This document shows, in pieces, positions 1-9,516 of a stretch of 64,000 bases of DNA. Numbering within the stretch: the stretch's first letter is position 1; every line of letters begins with the position of its first letter. The notes beneath the pieces were generated by a model. The model was given only the letters and a program-made list of their open reading frames with translations. It made no database searches and had not been told where the DNA came from. Source of the stretch: Tsuneonella rigui (GTDB lineage: Bacteria; Pseudomonadota; Alphaproteobacteria; Sphingomonadales; Sphingomonadaceae). The stretch spans positions 62,001-126,000 of the forward strand of contig NZ_RSEL01000013.1 of assembly GCF_003958625.1 (NCBI RefSeq), written 5' to 3'. The translations under genes and the position numbers were made by a program.

Positions 1-224
1 AATGCGAGCTGGTTGGCCTTGCGGTCATAGCTGACGCCGGCACGGTGCGGGCGTTCGTCCCCGTCGAAGCGCCAGGTGTAGGCGGTGTCGCACCACTGGC
101 ACGCGAGGTTGCAGCGGCTCAGCCGGATGAAGCTGCACGCTATGCCGGCGGACGGACCCTCGCCTTGCGGAGAGGCGAAAATCTCCGGCCCGCCGGTGTC
201 ATCGGTGGCGAGCGTCAGCTGCAT
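1..224 (-). CDS. queE: 7-carboxy-7-deazaguanine synthase QueE (partial, 3' end outside window)
   Basis: Only the first 74 codons are present; the gene runs off the left edge. QueE is a radical SAM enzyme that converts 6-carboxytetrahydropterin to 7-carboxy-7-deazaguanine, the second dedicated step of queuosine precursor synthesis. Visible here are the PQGEGP-(S)-AG segment at residues 19-27, an FIRLSRCNLAC stretch, and the radical SAM cysteine triplet C38-x3-C42-x2-C45 followed by DT. The ATG at 224 places the family N-terminus correctly. It lies downstream of valS on the same strand but behind a terminator, so it probably has its own promoter in the 225-382 gap. The family call is firm; pathway neighbours are not in view. 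Confidence 0.85.
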   Translation of the reverse strand, partial: MQLTLATDDTGGPEIFASPQGEGPSAGIACSFIRLSRCNLACQWCDTAYTWRFDGDERPHRAGVSYDRKANQLA

Positions 225-235
225 CGGCTGTTGGA

Positions 236-319
236 CTTGTCACACTTGTCACACTGTCCAGGGACAAGAGTCGCCTTGCGCGCAATTGTGTCGCCTTGCG
301 GCCAAAGTGTCGCCTTGCG
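236..319. repeat. Short direct repeats in the valS-queE gap
   Basis: Two adjacent copies of cttgtcaca (236-244 and 245-253) are followed by three copies of gtcgccttgcg at 270-280, 290-300 and 309-319, a 19-20 nt period, roughly two helical turns. CTTGTC at 245-250 also pairs with GACAAG at 263-268. The array sits directly upstream of the queE start, so it may be an operator or leader element. No function is known to me. Confidence 0.6.
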
Positions 320-382
320 AGCAGAAACAGAGAGTGCGGCGAACGACATGGTCCGCGCGCCTTGGCACATTCGCGCCGTGTA

Positions 383-401
383 GGAAAACCGCCCCGGCGG
401 A
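383..401 (-). terminator. Rho-independent terminator of valS
   Basis: Just past the valS stop codon, read on the minus strand, CCGCC-GG-GGCGG forms a short GC hairpin (389-400) followed by TTTTCC. It would end valS transcription before the repeat array and queE. Confidence 0.6.
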
Positions 402-404
402 GAG

Positions 405-3209
405 TTACCCCAGCCGTTCGAGCGCCGCCTTGATCCGCTCCGCCTCCGCCGCGTGGTGTGCGTGATCGGCGCGGGCCTTCTCGACCGCTTCGGGCTTGGC
501 GCGTTCGACGAAGTTGGCGTTGCCCAGGCGGCCGGCAAGTGCGGCGGCTTCCTTCTCGCTCACGCCAAGCGCCTTGGTCAGACGCTCCTTCTCCGCATTG
601 ACGTCGATCAGGCCTTCGAGGGGGATGACCAACGCATCGCTGCCGGCACTGACCTGGATCGCCGGGCCCTCAGGGGCTGGCGTGACATTGACCGCGCTGA
701 GCCGCGCGACCCGCTCGATCGCGGCGCTGTTGCCGGTGAGCACGCGGCTGGCGGTGTCGGACGGGGTGGCGAGCCATGCCTCCAGCTTGGCGCCCGGCGG
801 AAGGCCGAGTTCGTTCTTCGCGGTGCGCAGAGAGCGGGTGAGGTCAATCAGCCACTCGACCTCGGCGCTTGCCGCCCGGTTGGCGTTCGCGCTCGCCTGC
901 GGCCACTGCGCGACGATCAGCTCGTAGGGCCGGTTACCCTGCGCGTGCCACAGCTCTTCGGTGATGAACGGCATGAAGGGGTGCAGCATGACCAGGATCT
1001 GGTCGAGCACCCAGCCGGCCACCGTGCGGGTTTCGTCGTCGATCTGGCCCTTGATGAGCTCGAGGTACCAGTCGCAGAAGGTGTCCCACACGAACCGGTA
1101 GATCGCGCCCGCGGCGGAATCGAAGCGCAGGTCCGCCATCGCCTTGTCGATCGCGGCGACGGTCGCGGAGACTTCGCCGACGATCCACTGGTTGACCGCA
1201 CTGGTCGCCGCCGGCGCTGCGATTGTTTGCGAGCCGCCGATGCCGTTGGCCTGACAGAAGCGGGCCGCGTTCCACAGCTTGGTCGCGAAGTTGCGGTAGC
1301 CCTCGACCCGGCTCTCATCCATCTTCACGTCGCGACCCTGGCTTTCCATCGCGCACATGAAGAAGCGCAGGGCGTCGGCCCCGAACCGGTCGATCAGGCC
1401 CAGCGGATCGACCACGTTGCCCTTGGACTTGGACATCTTCTGCCCGTCGGCCGCGCGCACCAATCCGTGGAGATACAGCCGCTTCCACGGCACATCTCCC
1501 ATGAAGTGCATCCCCTGCATCGCCATCCGCGCGTCCCAGAAGAACAGGATGTCGAAGCCGGAGATGAGGAGGTCGTTGGGGTAGTGGCGGGCGAGCAGGT
1601 CAGTCTGCTCCGGCCAGCCGAGCGTGGCGAACGGCCACAGCGCGCTGGAGAACCAGGTGTCGAGCACGTCCTCCTCGCGGACGAGGTAGATGCCGTCGAA
1701 CTCGCCTTCGATGTTCGCGTCGTAGGCGTCGTCTTCCACCACCTCGACCGGCTTGTCGAAACCGTGCGAGCGATAGTACTCGCCTGCCTGCTGCAAAGCC
1801 TCCTCTTCGGTCTCGGCGACGAAGATCATGTTCGCGTTCGACATGCTCTGGTCGATCATCAACATGCCGCCGTCGACTCTTGGGCCAAACCACGCCGGAA
1901 TTCGGTGCCCCCACCATAGCTGGCGGCTGACGCACCACGGCTGGATGTTCTCCATCCAGTTGAAGAAGGTCTTCTCCCAGCTCTTGGGGACGATCTCGAT
2001 CCGCCCGTCACGCACCGCCTCCAGCGGCGGCTGGGCGAGGGTCTTGGCATCGACGTACCACTGGTCGGTCAGCCACGGCTCGATAACCACGCCGCCACGG
2101 TCGCCGAAGGGGGTGGCGATCGTGCGCGGCTCGGCGTCGTGCTCGGTGCCGTCCTTGTCGACGTGGGGAATGAGGAAACCTGCTTCCTTCATCCGCTGCA
2201 CCACGAGCGCACGCGCATCGAAGCGGTCGAGGCCGAGGAACTCCTCGGGCACCAGGCCGTCGGCGGTCTGAACCACCGCGGCCTTGGCATCGAGCATGTT
2301 GAGCATTTCGCCGGCCGCGAAGCCGGCGCGCTTGCCGACTTCGAAGTCGTTGAAGTCATGCCCTGGGGTGATCTTCACCACGCCCGAACCGAGCTCGGGG
2401 TCGGCGTGCTCGTCGGCGATGACCTTCAACCGGCGGCCGGTGATCGGCTGGACGATCTCCTTGCCTACCACGCTGGCATAGCGCGCGTCGGAGGGGTGCA
2501 CAGCCACCGCCATATCGGCCAGCATCGTCTCGGGCCGCGTGGTCGCGACCACCAGGTGATCCGCGCCCTCACTGGTGGTGACGCCGTCGGCCAGCGGATA
2601 GCGGAAGTGCCAGAAGCCGCCCTTGATCTCCTGCGTCTCGACCTCGAGGTCGCTGATCGCGGTGCCGAGCGCCGGGTCCCAGTTCACCAGCCGCTTGTCG
2701 CGGTAGATCAGGCCCTGGTTGTAGAGGTCGACGAACACCTTCACCACGGCACGGGTGAAATGCGGGTCCATGGTGAACTGCTCGCGAGACCAGTCCATCG
2801 AGCAGCCCAGCCGGCGGAGCTGGCGGGTGATGGTGCCGCCACTTTCGGCCTTCCACTCCCACACCTTGTCGACGAACTGTTCGCGCGAATAATTGGTGCG
2901 CTTGTCCTGGCTTAGCGCCATCTGCCGCTCGACCACCATCTGGGTGGCGATCCCGGCGTGATCGGTGCCCACCACCCACAGCGCGTCCTTGCCGCGAAGC
3001 CGCTCGTAACGCACGACCACGTCCTGCAGCGTGTTGTCGAGGGCGTGGCCGATATGCAGCGAGCCCGTCACGTTGGGCGGTGGGTTGACGATGGTGAACG
3101 GCTGCGCGTCCGGCCGCTCGGGCCGGAACAGGCCGTTCGCCTCCCAGTGAGCGTACCACTTCGCCTCGATCGCGGCGGGGTCGAAAGTCTTGTCGAGTTC
3201 GGTCGTCAT
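405..3209 (-). CDS. valS: Valine--tRNA ligase
   Basis: Charges tRNA-Val with valine in the cytosol and hydrolyses mischarged Thr-tRNA-Val in its editing domain. The 934-aa protein has the class I HIGH motif at residues 52-55 inside [15 protein letters not shown], the editing insertion in the middle, [13 protein letters not shown] in the second half, and the C-terminal coiled-coil arm typical of ValRS (rich in EKERL/EKEAAAL). The ATG at 3209 is preferred because the 55 codons upstream lack family-like sequence and run into the divergent mlaE leader. Length is normal for the family. Housekeeping gene, no oddity seen. Confidence 0.97.
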   Translation of the reverse strand: MTTELDKTFDPAAIEAKWYAHWEANGLFRPERPDAQPFTIVNPPPNVTGSLHIGHALDNTLQDVVVRYERLRGKDALWVVGTDHAGIATQMVVERQMALSQDKRTNYSREQFVDKVWEWKAESGGTITRQLRRLGCSMDWSREQFTMDPHFTRAVVKVFVDLYNQGLIYRDKRLVNWDPALGTAISDLEVETQEIKGGFWHFRYPLADGVTTSEGADHLVVATTRPETMLADMAVAVHPSDARYASVVGKEIVQPITGRRLKVIADEHADPELGSGVVKITPGHDFNDFEVGKRAGFAAGEMLNMLDAKAAVVQTADGLVPEEFLGLDRFDARALVVQRMKEAGFLIPHVDKDGTEHDAEPRTIATPFGDRGGVVIEPWLTDQWYVDAKTLAQPPLEAVRDGRIEIVPKSWEKTFFNWMENIQPWCVSRQLWWGHRIPAWFGPRVDGGMLMIDQSMSNANMIFVAETEEEALQQAGEYYRSHGFDKPVEVVEDDAYDANIEGEFDGIYLVREEDVLDTWFSSALWPFATLGWPEQTDLLARHYPNDLLISGFDILFFWDARMAMQGMHFMGDVPWKRLYLHGLVRAADGQKMSKSKGNVVDPLGLIDRFGADALRFFMCAMESQGRDVKMDESRVEGYRNFATKLWNAARFCQANGIGGSQTIAAPAATSAVNQWIVGEVSATVAAIDKAMADLRFDSAAGAIYRFVWDTFCDWYLELIKGQIDDETRTVAGWVLDQILVMLHPFMPFITEELWHAQGNRPYELIVAQWPQASANANRAASAEVEWLIDLTRSLRTAKNELGLPPGAKLEAWLATPSDTASRVLTGNSAAIERVARLSAVNVTPAPEGPAIQVSAGSDALVIPLEGLIDVNAEKERLTKALGVSEKEAAALAGRLGNANFVERAKPEAVEKARADHAHHAAEAERIKAALERLG

Positions 3210-3312
3210 CGCGCGCGGCCATGCCAGCGCCGCCGTTGAGGCGCAACGGTTCGCGGGGAGCGGGCACGCATCTGCTTGTCGCCCCGCGCTTTTCGCCGCA
3301 TACGCGTGCCAG

Positions 3313-4416
3313 ATGAGCGACGGGGCAGAATTCGCAATCGACGAGAAAGGCCGGCGGCTGGCGCTGTCGGGCAATTACCTCGTCTCGACGATCGCCCCGG
3401 TCGATACCGATCTGCGCGCGATCGACCAGCAGCTCTCCGAGATCGACCTCTCCAAGGTGCGCGAGATCGATACCGTCGGCGCGTGGATCGCACTCAGCCT
3501 GTCGCGTGCGACCGGCGGCAAGATCGTCGGCGCCAGCGAGCGGGCCCAGCGCCTGATCGACGCGATCAGCGCGACCGAGTCCGGCGGCGAAGTCGCGGCG
3601 GAGCGCGCGCCGCTGTTCACCCGCGTGTTCGAGGCGACCGGCGCGCGCGTCGATGCCGCCCGCCGCGGGACGATCTGGGCGGTCGCTTTCCTCGGCCAGT
3701 TCCTGCTCGCGGCAGGCACGCTGCTGCGCCACCCGCGCCGCTTCCGTACCAAGGCGTTCGTCCGCCAGATGGAGCTGGTGGGCGTGGATGCGCTCGCGAT
3801 CATCGGATTGATGAGCTTCCTCATCGGCATCGTCATCGCGCAGCAGGGCGCGGTGCAGCTGCAGCAGTTCGGCGCCGAGACGCTGACCGTGAACCTAGTG
3901 GGCCGGATAACGCTGCGGGAACTGGGCGTGCTGATGACCGCGATCATGGTCGCCGGCCGCTCGGGCAGCGCCTTCGCCGCGCAGATCGGCACGATGAAGC
4001 TGACCGAGGAGGTCGACGCGATGCGCACGATCGGCATCTCGCCGATGGAGGCGCTGGTGATCCCCCGCGTGCTCGCGGTCACCTTCATGATGATCCTTTT
4101 GGGCTTCTACTCCGCCGGCATGGCGATCATCGGCGGCGCGGTGGTGGGCGAGCTCGCGCTCGGCATTCCGTTCGGCTCGTTCCTCAGCCGGATCAAGGAC
4201 GTGGTGCCCATCTATGACCTGTGGGTCGGGCTGGTGAAGGCGCCGGTGTTCGGCCTGATCGTCGGCATGACCGGCTGCTACCAGGGCATGAAGGTGGAGG
4301 GGAACTCGGAGGAAGTCGGCCTCAAGACCACCAACGCGGTGGTGTTCGCGATCTTCACCGTGATCGTGCTCGACGCTTTCTTCGCGGTGTTCTTCACTAA
4401 CGTGGGCTGGGCATGA
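3313..4416 (+). CDS. mlaE: Mla-type ABC transporter permease with N-terminal STAS domain
   Basis: Inner-membrane permease of the Mla/MCE phospholipid transport system that maintains outer-membrane lipid asymmetry. The 367-aa protein starts with an approximately 85-residue STAS-like domain (the role of the separate MlaB in Escherichia coli), followed by the MlaE permease core with about six membrane helices and conserved stretches such as [48 protein letters not shown] and [12 protein letters not shown]. The start at 3313 gives the STAS domain directly. The stop overlaps the mlaF start by ATGA (4413-4416), so the two are translationally coupled. STAS fusion is common in alphaproteobacteria. 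Confidence 0.93.
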   Translation: MSDGAEFAIDEKGRRLALSGNYLVSTIAPVDTDLRAIDQQLSEIDLSKVREIDTVGAWIALSLSRATGGKIVGASERAQRLIDAISATESGGEVAAERAPLFTRVFEATGARVDAARRGTIWAVAFLGQFLLAAGTLLRHPRRFRTKAFVRQMELVGVDALAIIGLMSFLIGIVIAQQGAVQLQQFGAETLTVNLVGRITLRELGVLMTAIMVAGRSGSAFAAQIGTMKLTEEVDAMRTIGISPMEALVIPRVLAVTFMMILLGFYSAGMAIIGGAVVGELALGIPFGSFLSRIKDVVPIYDLWVGLVKAPVFGLIVGMTGCYQGMKVEGNSEEVGLKTTNAVVFAIFTVIVLDAFFAVFFTNVGWA

Positions 4417-5372
4417 CCCCCGATGAGCACACCGACGAGGGCAAGCCAATCGAGGGCGCTCCCGACGGCGCCGAAGCCTTCGGCGATCCCGATATCAACC
4501 GCCACTACGAGCGGTATCGCGGTGAATACCCGATCGTGGTCGAGGGGCTGACCAACAGTTTCGGCGAGCAGGTGATCCACCAGGATCTTTCGCTCAAGGT
4601 CCGCCGCGGGGAGATCCTCGGTGTGGTCGGCGGGTCGGGCACCGGCAAGTCGGTGCTGATGCGTTCGATCATCGGCCTGCAGACTCCCGACGAAGGCCAC
4701 ATCGAGGTGTTCGGCCGTTCGCTGACCGACGGCGACCCGGAAGAGGTGGTCGGCGTGCGCAACCGCTGGGGCGTGCTGTTCCAGGGCGGCGCGCTGTTCT
4801 CCACCCTCACCGTCGGCGAGAACGTCGAAGTGCCGCTGAAGCAGTTCTACCCCGGCATCGAGTCCGCGCTGATGCACGAGATCGCGCGCTACAAGGTGAT
4901 GCTCTCGGGCCTGCCCGAAGAGGCGGTGTCGAAGTACCCCAGCGAGCTATCGGGCGGCATGAAGAAGCGCGCCGGCCTCGCCCGGGCGCTGGCGCTCGAT
5001 CCCGAGCTACTGTTCCTCGACGAGCCGACCGCGGGCCTCGACCCGATCGGCGCCGCGGCATTCGACCGGCTGACCAAGGAGCTGCAGGCAACATTGGGTC
5101 TGACGGTGTTCCTGATCACCCACGACCTCGATACGCTGCACGAGATCTGCGACCGGGTGGCGGTGCTGGCCGATCACAAGGTGATCGCGGTCGACACCGT
5201 GCCCAACCTGATGAAGCTCGATCACCCGTGGATCCAAGAATACTTCAACGGGCCGCGCGGGCGCGCCGCGCTGACCGCGCAGGCGCTCGACGAACTGCGC
5301 AAGCACATGGACAAGCCGGTTGCCGTCAACGCCATCAAAGCGTTGGACAACGATGCCGGCAGAAAGGCATAG
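4413..5372 (+). CDS. mlaF: Mla-type ABC transporter ATP-binding protein
   Basis: ATPase driving MlaE/MlaD phospholipid transport on the cytoplasmic face. The 319-aa protein has Walker A GSGTGKS near residues 74-80, a Q-loop segment, the signature LSGGMKKRAGLARAL, Walker B LLFLDEPTAGLDP and an ITHDLDTL H-loop. An acidic, low-complexity N-terminal extension of about 40 residues precedes the ABC core, and the C-terminal tail of about 40 residues is helical, as in MlaF. It overlaps mlaE by 4 nt and ends 10 nt before mlaD. Confidence 0.95.
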   Translation: MTPDEHTDEGKPIEGAPDGAEAFGDPDINRHYERYRGEYPIVVEGLTNSFGEQVIHQDLSLKVRRGEILGVVGGSGTGKSVLMRSIIGLQTPDEGHIEVFGRSLTDGDPEEVVGVRNRWGVLFQGGALFSTLTVGENVEVPLKQFYPGIESALMHEIARYKVMLSGLPEEAVSKYPSELSGGMKKRAGLARALALDPELLFLDEPTAGLDPIGAAAFDRLTKELQATLGLTVFLITHDLDTLHEICDRVAVLADHKVIAVDTVPNLMKLDHPWIQEYFNGPRGRAALTAQALDELRKHMDKPVAVNAIKALDNDAGRKA

Positions 5373-5382
5373 GCACAGGGGC

Positions 5383-6348
5383 ATGGAGACCAGGGCCAAT
5401 CATGTCTGGGTGGGGGCAATCACCCTGGCGCTGCTCGCGGCGCTCGCGCTGTTCTTCGTCTGGCTCGCCGGCATCAACAAGGGCGAGCAGGACGAATACG
5501 ATATCTTTTTCAAGCAGTCGGTCGCCGGACTTGCCAAGGGTTCGGAGGTCAGCTTCGCCGGCGTTCCTTCGGGTCAGGTGAGCCTGATCGAGCTGTGGAA
5601 GAAGGACCCCGGCTTCGTGCGCGTCCGCATCAAGGTCGATGAGGACACCCCGATCCTGGTCGGCACCACGGCGACCATCCAGGGCTCCTTCACCGGCGTC
5701 TCCACCATCCTGCTCGACGGCGCGCGCCGCGGGGCGCCGCCGATCACCTGTGACGGTGACGGCGTCGGCAAGACCGCCTGCCCCGAAGGCGTGCCGGTGA
5801 TCCCGACCAAGCCCGGCGGCCTCGGCGAGCTGCTCGCCAACGCCCCGCTGCTGCTCGAGCGGCTGGCGACGCTGACCGAGCGGCTGACGATGATGTTGTC
5901 GGACAAAAACCAGGCATCGATCAGCGGCATCCTCGACAACACCAACCGCATGACCGCCGATCTGGCGCAGGCGACCCCGCAGGTGCAGCGCACCTTGAGC
6001 GAGCTGCAGGTGACCTTGCGCGAGGCGAGTGAGGCGCTCGACCAGTTCGAAAAGGTCATGGGTTCGACCGACAAGCTGCTCAACAACGAAGGCCAGAGCC
6101 TCGCCGCGCAGCTGCGCACCACGCTCAAGTCCGCCGACAGCGCGGCGCAGTCGCTCTCGGCGACGCTCAACGATGCCCGGCCTGCGGCGCGCCAGCTCAG
6201 CGAAAGTACGCTGCCGACGGCCGAGGCGACCTTGAAGGATCTGCGCGAAACCAGCCGCGCGTTGCGCGCGGTGACCGAGAAGATCGAGAGCCAAGGCGCC
6301 GGGGGCCTCATCGGCGGCCAGAAGCTGCCCGACTACAAGCCGAAGTGA
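5383..6348 (+). CDS. mlaD: MCE-domain substrate-binding protein
   Basis: Membrane-anchored MCE protein that forms the periplasmic lipid-binding ring of the transporter. The 321-aa product has a single N-terminal membrane helix (about residues 8-30), an MCE domain (about 38-115, with LAKGSEVSFAGVPSGQV and a GTTATIQGSFTGVSTILLDG block) and a long helical C-terminal region rich in Ala, Leu and Thr that may form a coiled coil. The start METRANHVWVG at 5383 follows the mlaF stop closely and puts the helix at the right place; an upstream in-frame ATG overlapping mlaF is less likely. Confidence 0.92.
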   Translation: METRANHVWVGAITLALLAALALFFVWLAGINKGEQDEYDIFFKQSVAGLAKGSEVSFAGVPSGQVSLIELWKKDPGFVRVRIKVDEDTPILVGTTATIQGSFTGVSTILLDGARRGAPPITCDGDGVGKTACPEGVPVIPTKPGGLGELLANAPLLLERLATLTERLTMMLSDKNQASISGILDNTNRMTADLAQATPQVQRTLSELQVTLREASEALDQFEKVMGSTDKLLNNEGQSLAAQLRTTLKSADSAAQSLSATLNDARPAARQLSESTLPTAEATLKDLRETSRALRAVTEKIESQGAGGLIGGQKLPDYKPK

Positions 6349-6359
6349 AGGACGCGACG

Positions 6360-6941
6360 ATGAATCTGAAAATCGCTTCGGCCCTGTGTGCAACGGCTCT
6401 GCTCGGCGGGTGCATCAGCTTCGGCGGCAAGCCGCCCGAGAGCCTGCTCAGCCTGACCCCGACCACGACTGTTCCAGCGGGCACCGCGATCAACGGCGAC
6501 GTGGCGAACGCAATCGCCGTGCTCGAGCCCGAGGCGCCGCAGAAGCTCACCACCACCCGCGTCCCGGTGCAGATCGACGATACCCAGATCGCCTACGTCA
6601 AGGACGCGGTGTGGGTCGATAAGCCGACCCGCCTGTTCCGCCGCCTGCTCGGCGAGACCATCCGCGCCAAGGGCAACCGCTTGGTCATCGACAACGACGA
6701 CGCGGCGCTCACGCCCAAGAACCAGCTCCGCGGCACGCTGATCGACTTCGGCTACGACGCCCGCACCTCGAGCGCGGTGGTGACCTTCGACGCGGTGCGC
6801 GACGTCAACGGCACCCAGGTGATGACGCGGCGTTTTTCGGCGACGGTGCCGGGTGTGACTGCCGAGGCCGCCCCGGTAGGCGCGGCGCTCAATCAGGCGG
6901 CGAACGAGGTCGCAAGCCAGGTGGCTGATTGGGTGGGGTAA
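6360..6941 (+). CDS. ABC-type transport auxiliary lipoprotein (PqiC/YmbA-like)
   Basis: Fourth gene of the Mla-type operon, 193 aa. A short signal peptide ends in the lipobox LLGGC with Cys18 as the lipidated residue. The rest resembles the ABC-transport auxiliary lipoprotein family (PqiC/YmbA/DUF330 type): VPVQIDDTQIAYVKDAVWVD and LFRRLLGETI near the middle. Such outer-membrane lipoproteins pair with MCE proteins. ATG at 6360 is chosen because GAAGGA lies about 8 nt upstream and the signal peptide begins there; a GTG at 6345 overlapping mlaD is possible. No MlaC or MlaA is seen nearby. Confidence 0.85.
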   Translation: MNLKIASALCATALLGGCISFGGKPPESLLSLTPTTTVPAGTAINGDVANAIAVLEPEAPQKLTTTRVPVQIDDTQIAYVKDAVWVDKPTRLFRRLLGETIRAKGNRLVIDNDDAALTPKNQLRGTLIDFGYDARTSSAVVTFDAVRDVNGTQVMTRRFSATVPGVTAEAAPVGAALNQAANEVASQVADWVG

Positions 6942-7045
6942 TCCCTCCACGGGACCTCCCGCTTCTGTCGCTTTGATCCAATCCCTGCGATCGTCACGCG
7001 GCGTAAGGGCCGCGCATGAAAAACGTTGAGGGTCGGAGACGGCAC

Positions 7046-7918
7046 ATGATCAAAAGAGTGCATCGTATCGTTCTGGCGACGCTTGCAATGGTGGCGGCAC
7101 CGGCCGCTGGGCAAGATGCATGCGGCGCGGCGTGGCAAACGGTGAACGACACCGTCGCGGGAGCGACCTACGAAATGGCAGCGCCGCCTCGCCGCAGCTA
7201 CTTCGTGTCCTACGGCGATAATTTTCCCAGCACGTCCAACGAGCAGGATTTTCTGGACGAGCTCGGTTGCGCCACCTTCTCGGCGGCGGTGTGGGAATTG
7301 GGTTCCAATTACGTAGCCGACACCAAGGGCATGTTCGACCAGATGCAGGCGGATGCCATCAAGGGCGGCACCGACAATAAGCTGCACTGGAGCCGGACAA
7401 GGACGGTCAACGGATTTCCGGCACGCGAATACCTCACCTCGCAGACCATCACGTCGCCTCTCGGCGGTTACTCCCGCCAAGTTTATTATCGAACACTGGT
7501 GGTAGCGCGCGGCAACCAAGTTCTGCTGTTCAATTCGCATTGGGATGGCGGGGATCGCTCGCCAATAGCCGACCGGGCGTTCCGCTCGATCCAGGTGCAG
7601 GCCGGCGCCGCGAACCCGCATCTGCGCAGCTATGCCATGCTATCCGAAGCAATCACCAAGTATTGGATGTTCCCGGCCGAGGGCTACACCTACACCAATT
7701 ACTTCACGCCCGACCTGCTGGCGATTATCGACAAAACCAGGGAGCGCGATGCGGCCGCCGTCAAAGCGTTCGGATACCCGCGCACGTTCACCTACACCGG
7801 TGCAGTTAAGGGCGGGAAGGTGGTCCGCGTCGTCCACGATGACGCGACCGTGGATTGGACACTTTATGACAACGGGACCGTGCTCACCGGAATCTATTAC
7901 AAGCGGGTCGATCGCTAG
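7046..7918 (+). CDS. Hypothetical secreted protein
   Basis: A 290-aa protein with a classical signal peptide (MIKRVHRIVLATLAMVAAPAAG, cleavage expected after AAG) and a soluble body containing two Cys in the N-terminal third. No known domain is recognised. ATG at 7046 is preferred since GGAG sits about 7 nt upstream; an in-frame ATG at 7016 would add ten residues. It stands alone between the Mla operon and the convergent ATP12 gene, whose stop codon overlaps its own. Codon use looks slightly less GC-rich than the neighbours, which could mean a more recent arrival. Exported to the periplasm by inference. Confidence 0.75.
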   Translation: MIKRVHRIVLATLAMVAAPAAGQDACGAAWQTVNDTVAGATYEMAAPPRRSYFVSYGDNFPSTSNEQDFLDELGCATFSAAVWELGSNYVADTKGMFDQMQADAIKGGTDNKLHWSRTRTVNGFPAREYLTSQTITSPLGGYSRQVYYRTLVVARGNQVLLFNSHWDGGDRSPIADRAFRSIQVQAGAANPHLRSYAMLSEAITKYWMFPAEGYTYTNYFTPDLLAIIDKTRERDAAAVKAFGYPRTFTYTGAVKGGKVVRVVHDDATVDWTLYDNGTVLTGIYYKRVDR

Positions 7919-8622
7919 CGCGCGTTGCCTTCGAAGGCGCCGCGAGCGAACTCCACGGCCCGTTTAAAATCCGCCTTGCGTCGTTCGCGGCGTTGCTCAG
8001 CTTCCCAGTCGCGGCCCCACAGTTCCGCCTGCCAGGCTTCTTCCAACTCGGCGGCCTGCCATAGTGCCTCGTTGTCGGCATCAGGCTCGATCGCGGACAG
8101 GCCGACCGTGAGCGAAGCCGAAAGCGACGTCAGCACTTCGAGCGCGGCAAGGGTGAATGGGTCGAGCGCTTCGAGCCGCGCCCGGAGGGTGGCGAGGGTC
8201 GCCGCGGGCTGGGGCTTGTGGACGATGCCGCTGACGCGCTCCATCCGGACGCCTTCGCGCGCTTCGAAGGCGGTCACGATCGGTTCCCACTCGGCCCACT
8301 GGCGCTGGTGGAGCGGCTCGTCGGGATCGGCGCGATAGCACAGGGTGTCGGTCTCGCCGTAGCGCATCAGCTTGGCGGCGATCGCGGCGGGGTCGGCCGC
8401 GACCATGTCGATCGCATAGTCGGCCATGTCGCGGGCCGGGAAGGCGGCGGGGTCGATCTCCTCGCCCTGCGCGCGCCATTCGGCGGCGAGCAACTCGGCA
8501 AGGGCTTCGGTCGGCACGACTTGCGGAGTGCCGCCTTGGGTCTTGATCGGGCGGCCGTCGAGCGTCACACGCCAGCCGCCTACGACCGGCTCGACCGCGA
8601 CCTCCTTCCAGAACCGCTTCAT
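7915..8622 (-). CDS. ATP12-family F1 ATP synthase assembly chaperone
   Basis: The 235-aa protein starts KRFWKEVAVEPVVGGW and continues with LDGRPIKTQGGTPQVVPTEALAELLAAEW, the hallmark block of the ATP12 family, followed by DTLCYRADPDEPL and a C-terminal helical part. In mitochondria ATP12 binds the F1 alpha subunit during assembly; the alphaproteobacterial homologue is presumed to do the same. Start at 8622 is chosen because it overlaps the preceding gene by ATGA; an ATG at 8640 adds six residues. Last gene of the run that starts with crcB. Confidence 0.9.
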   Translation of the reverse strand: MKRFWKEVAVEPVVGGWRVTLDGRPIKTQGGTPQVVPTEALAELLAAEWRAQGEEIDPAAFPARDMADYAIDMVAADPAAIAAKLMRYGETDTLCYRADPDEPLHQRQWAEWEPIVTAFEAREGVRMERVSGIVHKPQPAATLATLRARLEALDPFTLAALEVLTSLSASLTVGLSAIEPDADNEALWQAAELEEAWQAELWGRDWEAEQRRERRKADFKRAVEFARGAFEGNAR

Positions 8623-8873
8623 GCGGGCGGCGTCCGCCATTTGCGCGCGAGGACTTGCGGCACGATGAAGCCGTCAGCCAGGCCGACGACGATGAAGACG
8701 TAGCCGATCAGGTGATTGGTCTCGCCTGCGATATCGACCACGTCGCGCACCAGCAGGATACCGAGCACCACCAACGCGAAGCCCGCGAAACGCGAGGCCT
8801 GGATGGTCATCCAGCGTCCGCGCGCGACGTCGTCGGATACGGGCGTAGCGTTTTCGGGCGGGCGGCTAGCCAT
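8619..8873 (-). CDS. Small two-helix membrane protein
   Basis: 84 aa with two hydrophobic segments (about residues 27-43 and 54-72) and a short basic C-terminus. No family recognised. It overlaps the HAD gene by 8 nt upstream and the ATP12 start by 4 nt downstream, so translational coupling supports that it is a real gene. The position next to an ATP synthase assembly factor is suggestive but proves nothing. Confidence 0.72.
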   Translation of the reverse strand: MASRPPENATPVSDDVARGRWMTIQASRFAGFALVVLGILLVRDVVDIAGETNHLIGYVFIVVGLADGFIVPQVLARKWRTPPA

Positions 8874-9516
8874 CGATCAACTCCCTGAGCTCGGACACCG
8901 TCCCGGCGACCGCCACCGCCCCGGCGGCGCGCAGTTCGTCGGCGGTGTGATAGCCCCACTCCACCCCGATCGCGCGCACGCCGGCGGCGCGCGCCATCGT
9001 CATGTCGAAGCTGGTGTCGCCGATCATCACCGTTTCCTCCGGCGTGGCGCCCGCTTCCAGCATCGCCGCCTCCAGCATCGCCGGATCGGGCTTGGAAGGG
9101 TGGCGGTCGGCGGTCTGCAGCGAGCAGAACAGGTCGGCGATGCCGTGCCCGGCCAGGCAAGCCTCGAGCCCGCGGCTCGACTTGCCGGTCGCCACGGCGA
9201 GTTGCCAGCCATCGCGGTGTAGTTCGGCGAGCAGATCGCGCAGGCCTTCGAACAGCGGTTCCTCCAACTGCCCGCTCTCGCGGGTGGCGCGGAAGGCGGC
9301 CTTGTAGGCATCGACCGCGGCCGACTGCCGCATAGCACCGGCGTCCGGGACGAGAGCGCGGACCGCTTGCGGCAGGCTGAGCCCGACGATGCGGCGCACC
9401 TGCGCGCGCTCGGGCCGGGGCAGGCCAGCTTCGCGAAATGCGGTTTCCATCGCATCACACACCGCGGCCTGGCCATCGACCAGCGTCCCGTCGCAGTCGA
9501 ACACCGCGAACTTCAC
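8866..9516 (-). CDS. HAD-superfamily hydrolase (phosphoglycolate phosphatase-like)
   Basis: Small-molecule phosphatase of the HAD superfamily, 216 aa. Motif I is DCDGT at residues 7-11, the alpha-helical cap follows, motif II is VATGK, the lysine lies in SKPDP, and the acidic motif is VMIGDTSFDM. Architecture matches Gph/phosphatase-like members; the substrate cannot be told from sequence. The GTG start at 9516 overlaps the upstream PaiB-like stop by GTGA, and the stop overlaps the small membrane gene by 8 nt. Confidence 0.92.
   Translation of the reverse strand: MKFAVFDCDGTLVDGQAAVCDAMETAFREAGLPRPERAQVRRIVGLSLPQAVRALVPDAGAMRQSAAVDAYKAAFRATRESGQLEEPLFEGLRDLLAELHRDGWQLAVATGKSSRGLEACLAGHGIADLFCSLQTADRHPSKPDPAMLEAAMLEAGATPEETVMIGDTSFDMTMARAAGVRAIGVEWGYHTADELRAAGAVAVAGTVSELRELIDG

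Noticed and set aside
161-171. A fourth near-copy of the gtcgccttgcg repeat
   Set aside because: It lies within the queE coding sequence at the conserved PQGEG segment, so it is explained by coding constraint.
453-1919. 488-codon plus-strand open frame opposite valS
   Set aside because: Antisense to a clear ValRS; composition rich in His/Arg/Asp as expected from GC-rich shadow frames.
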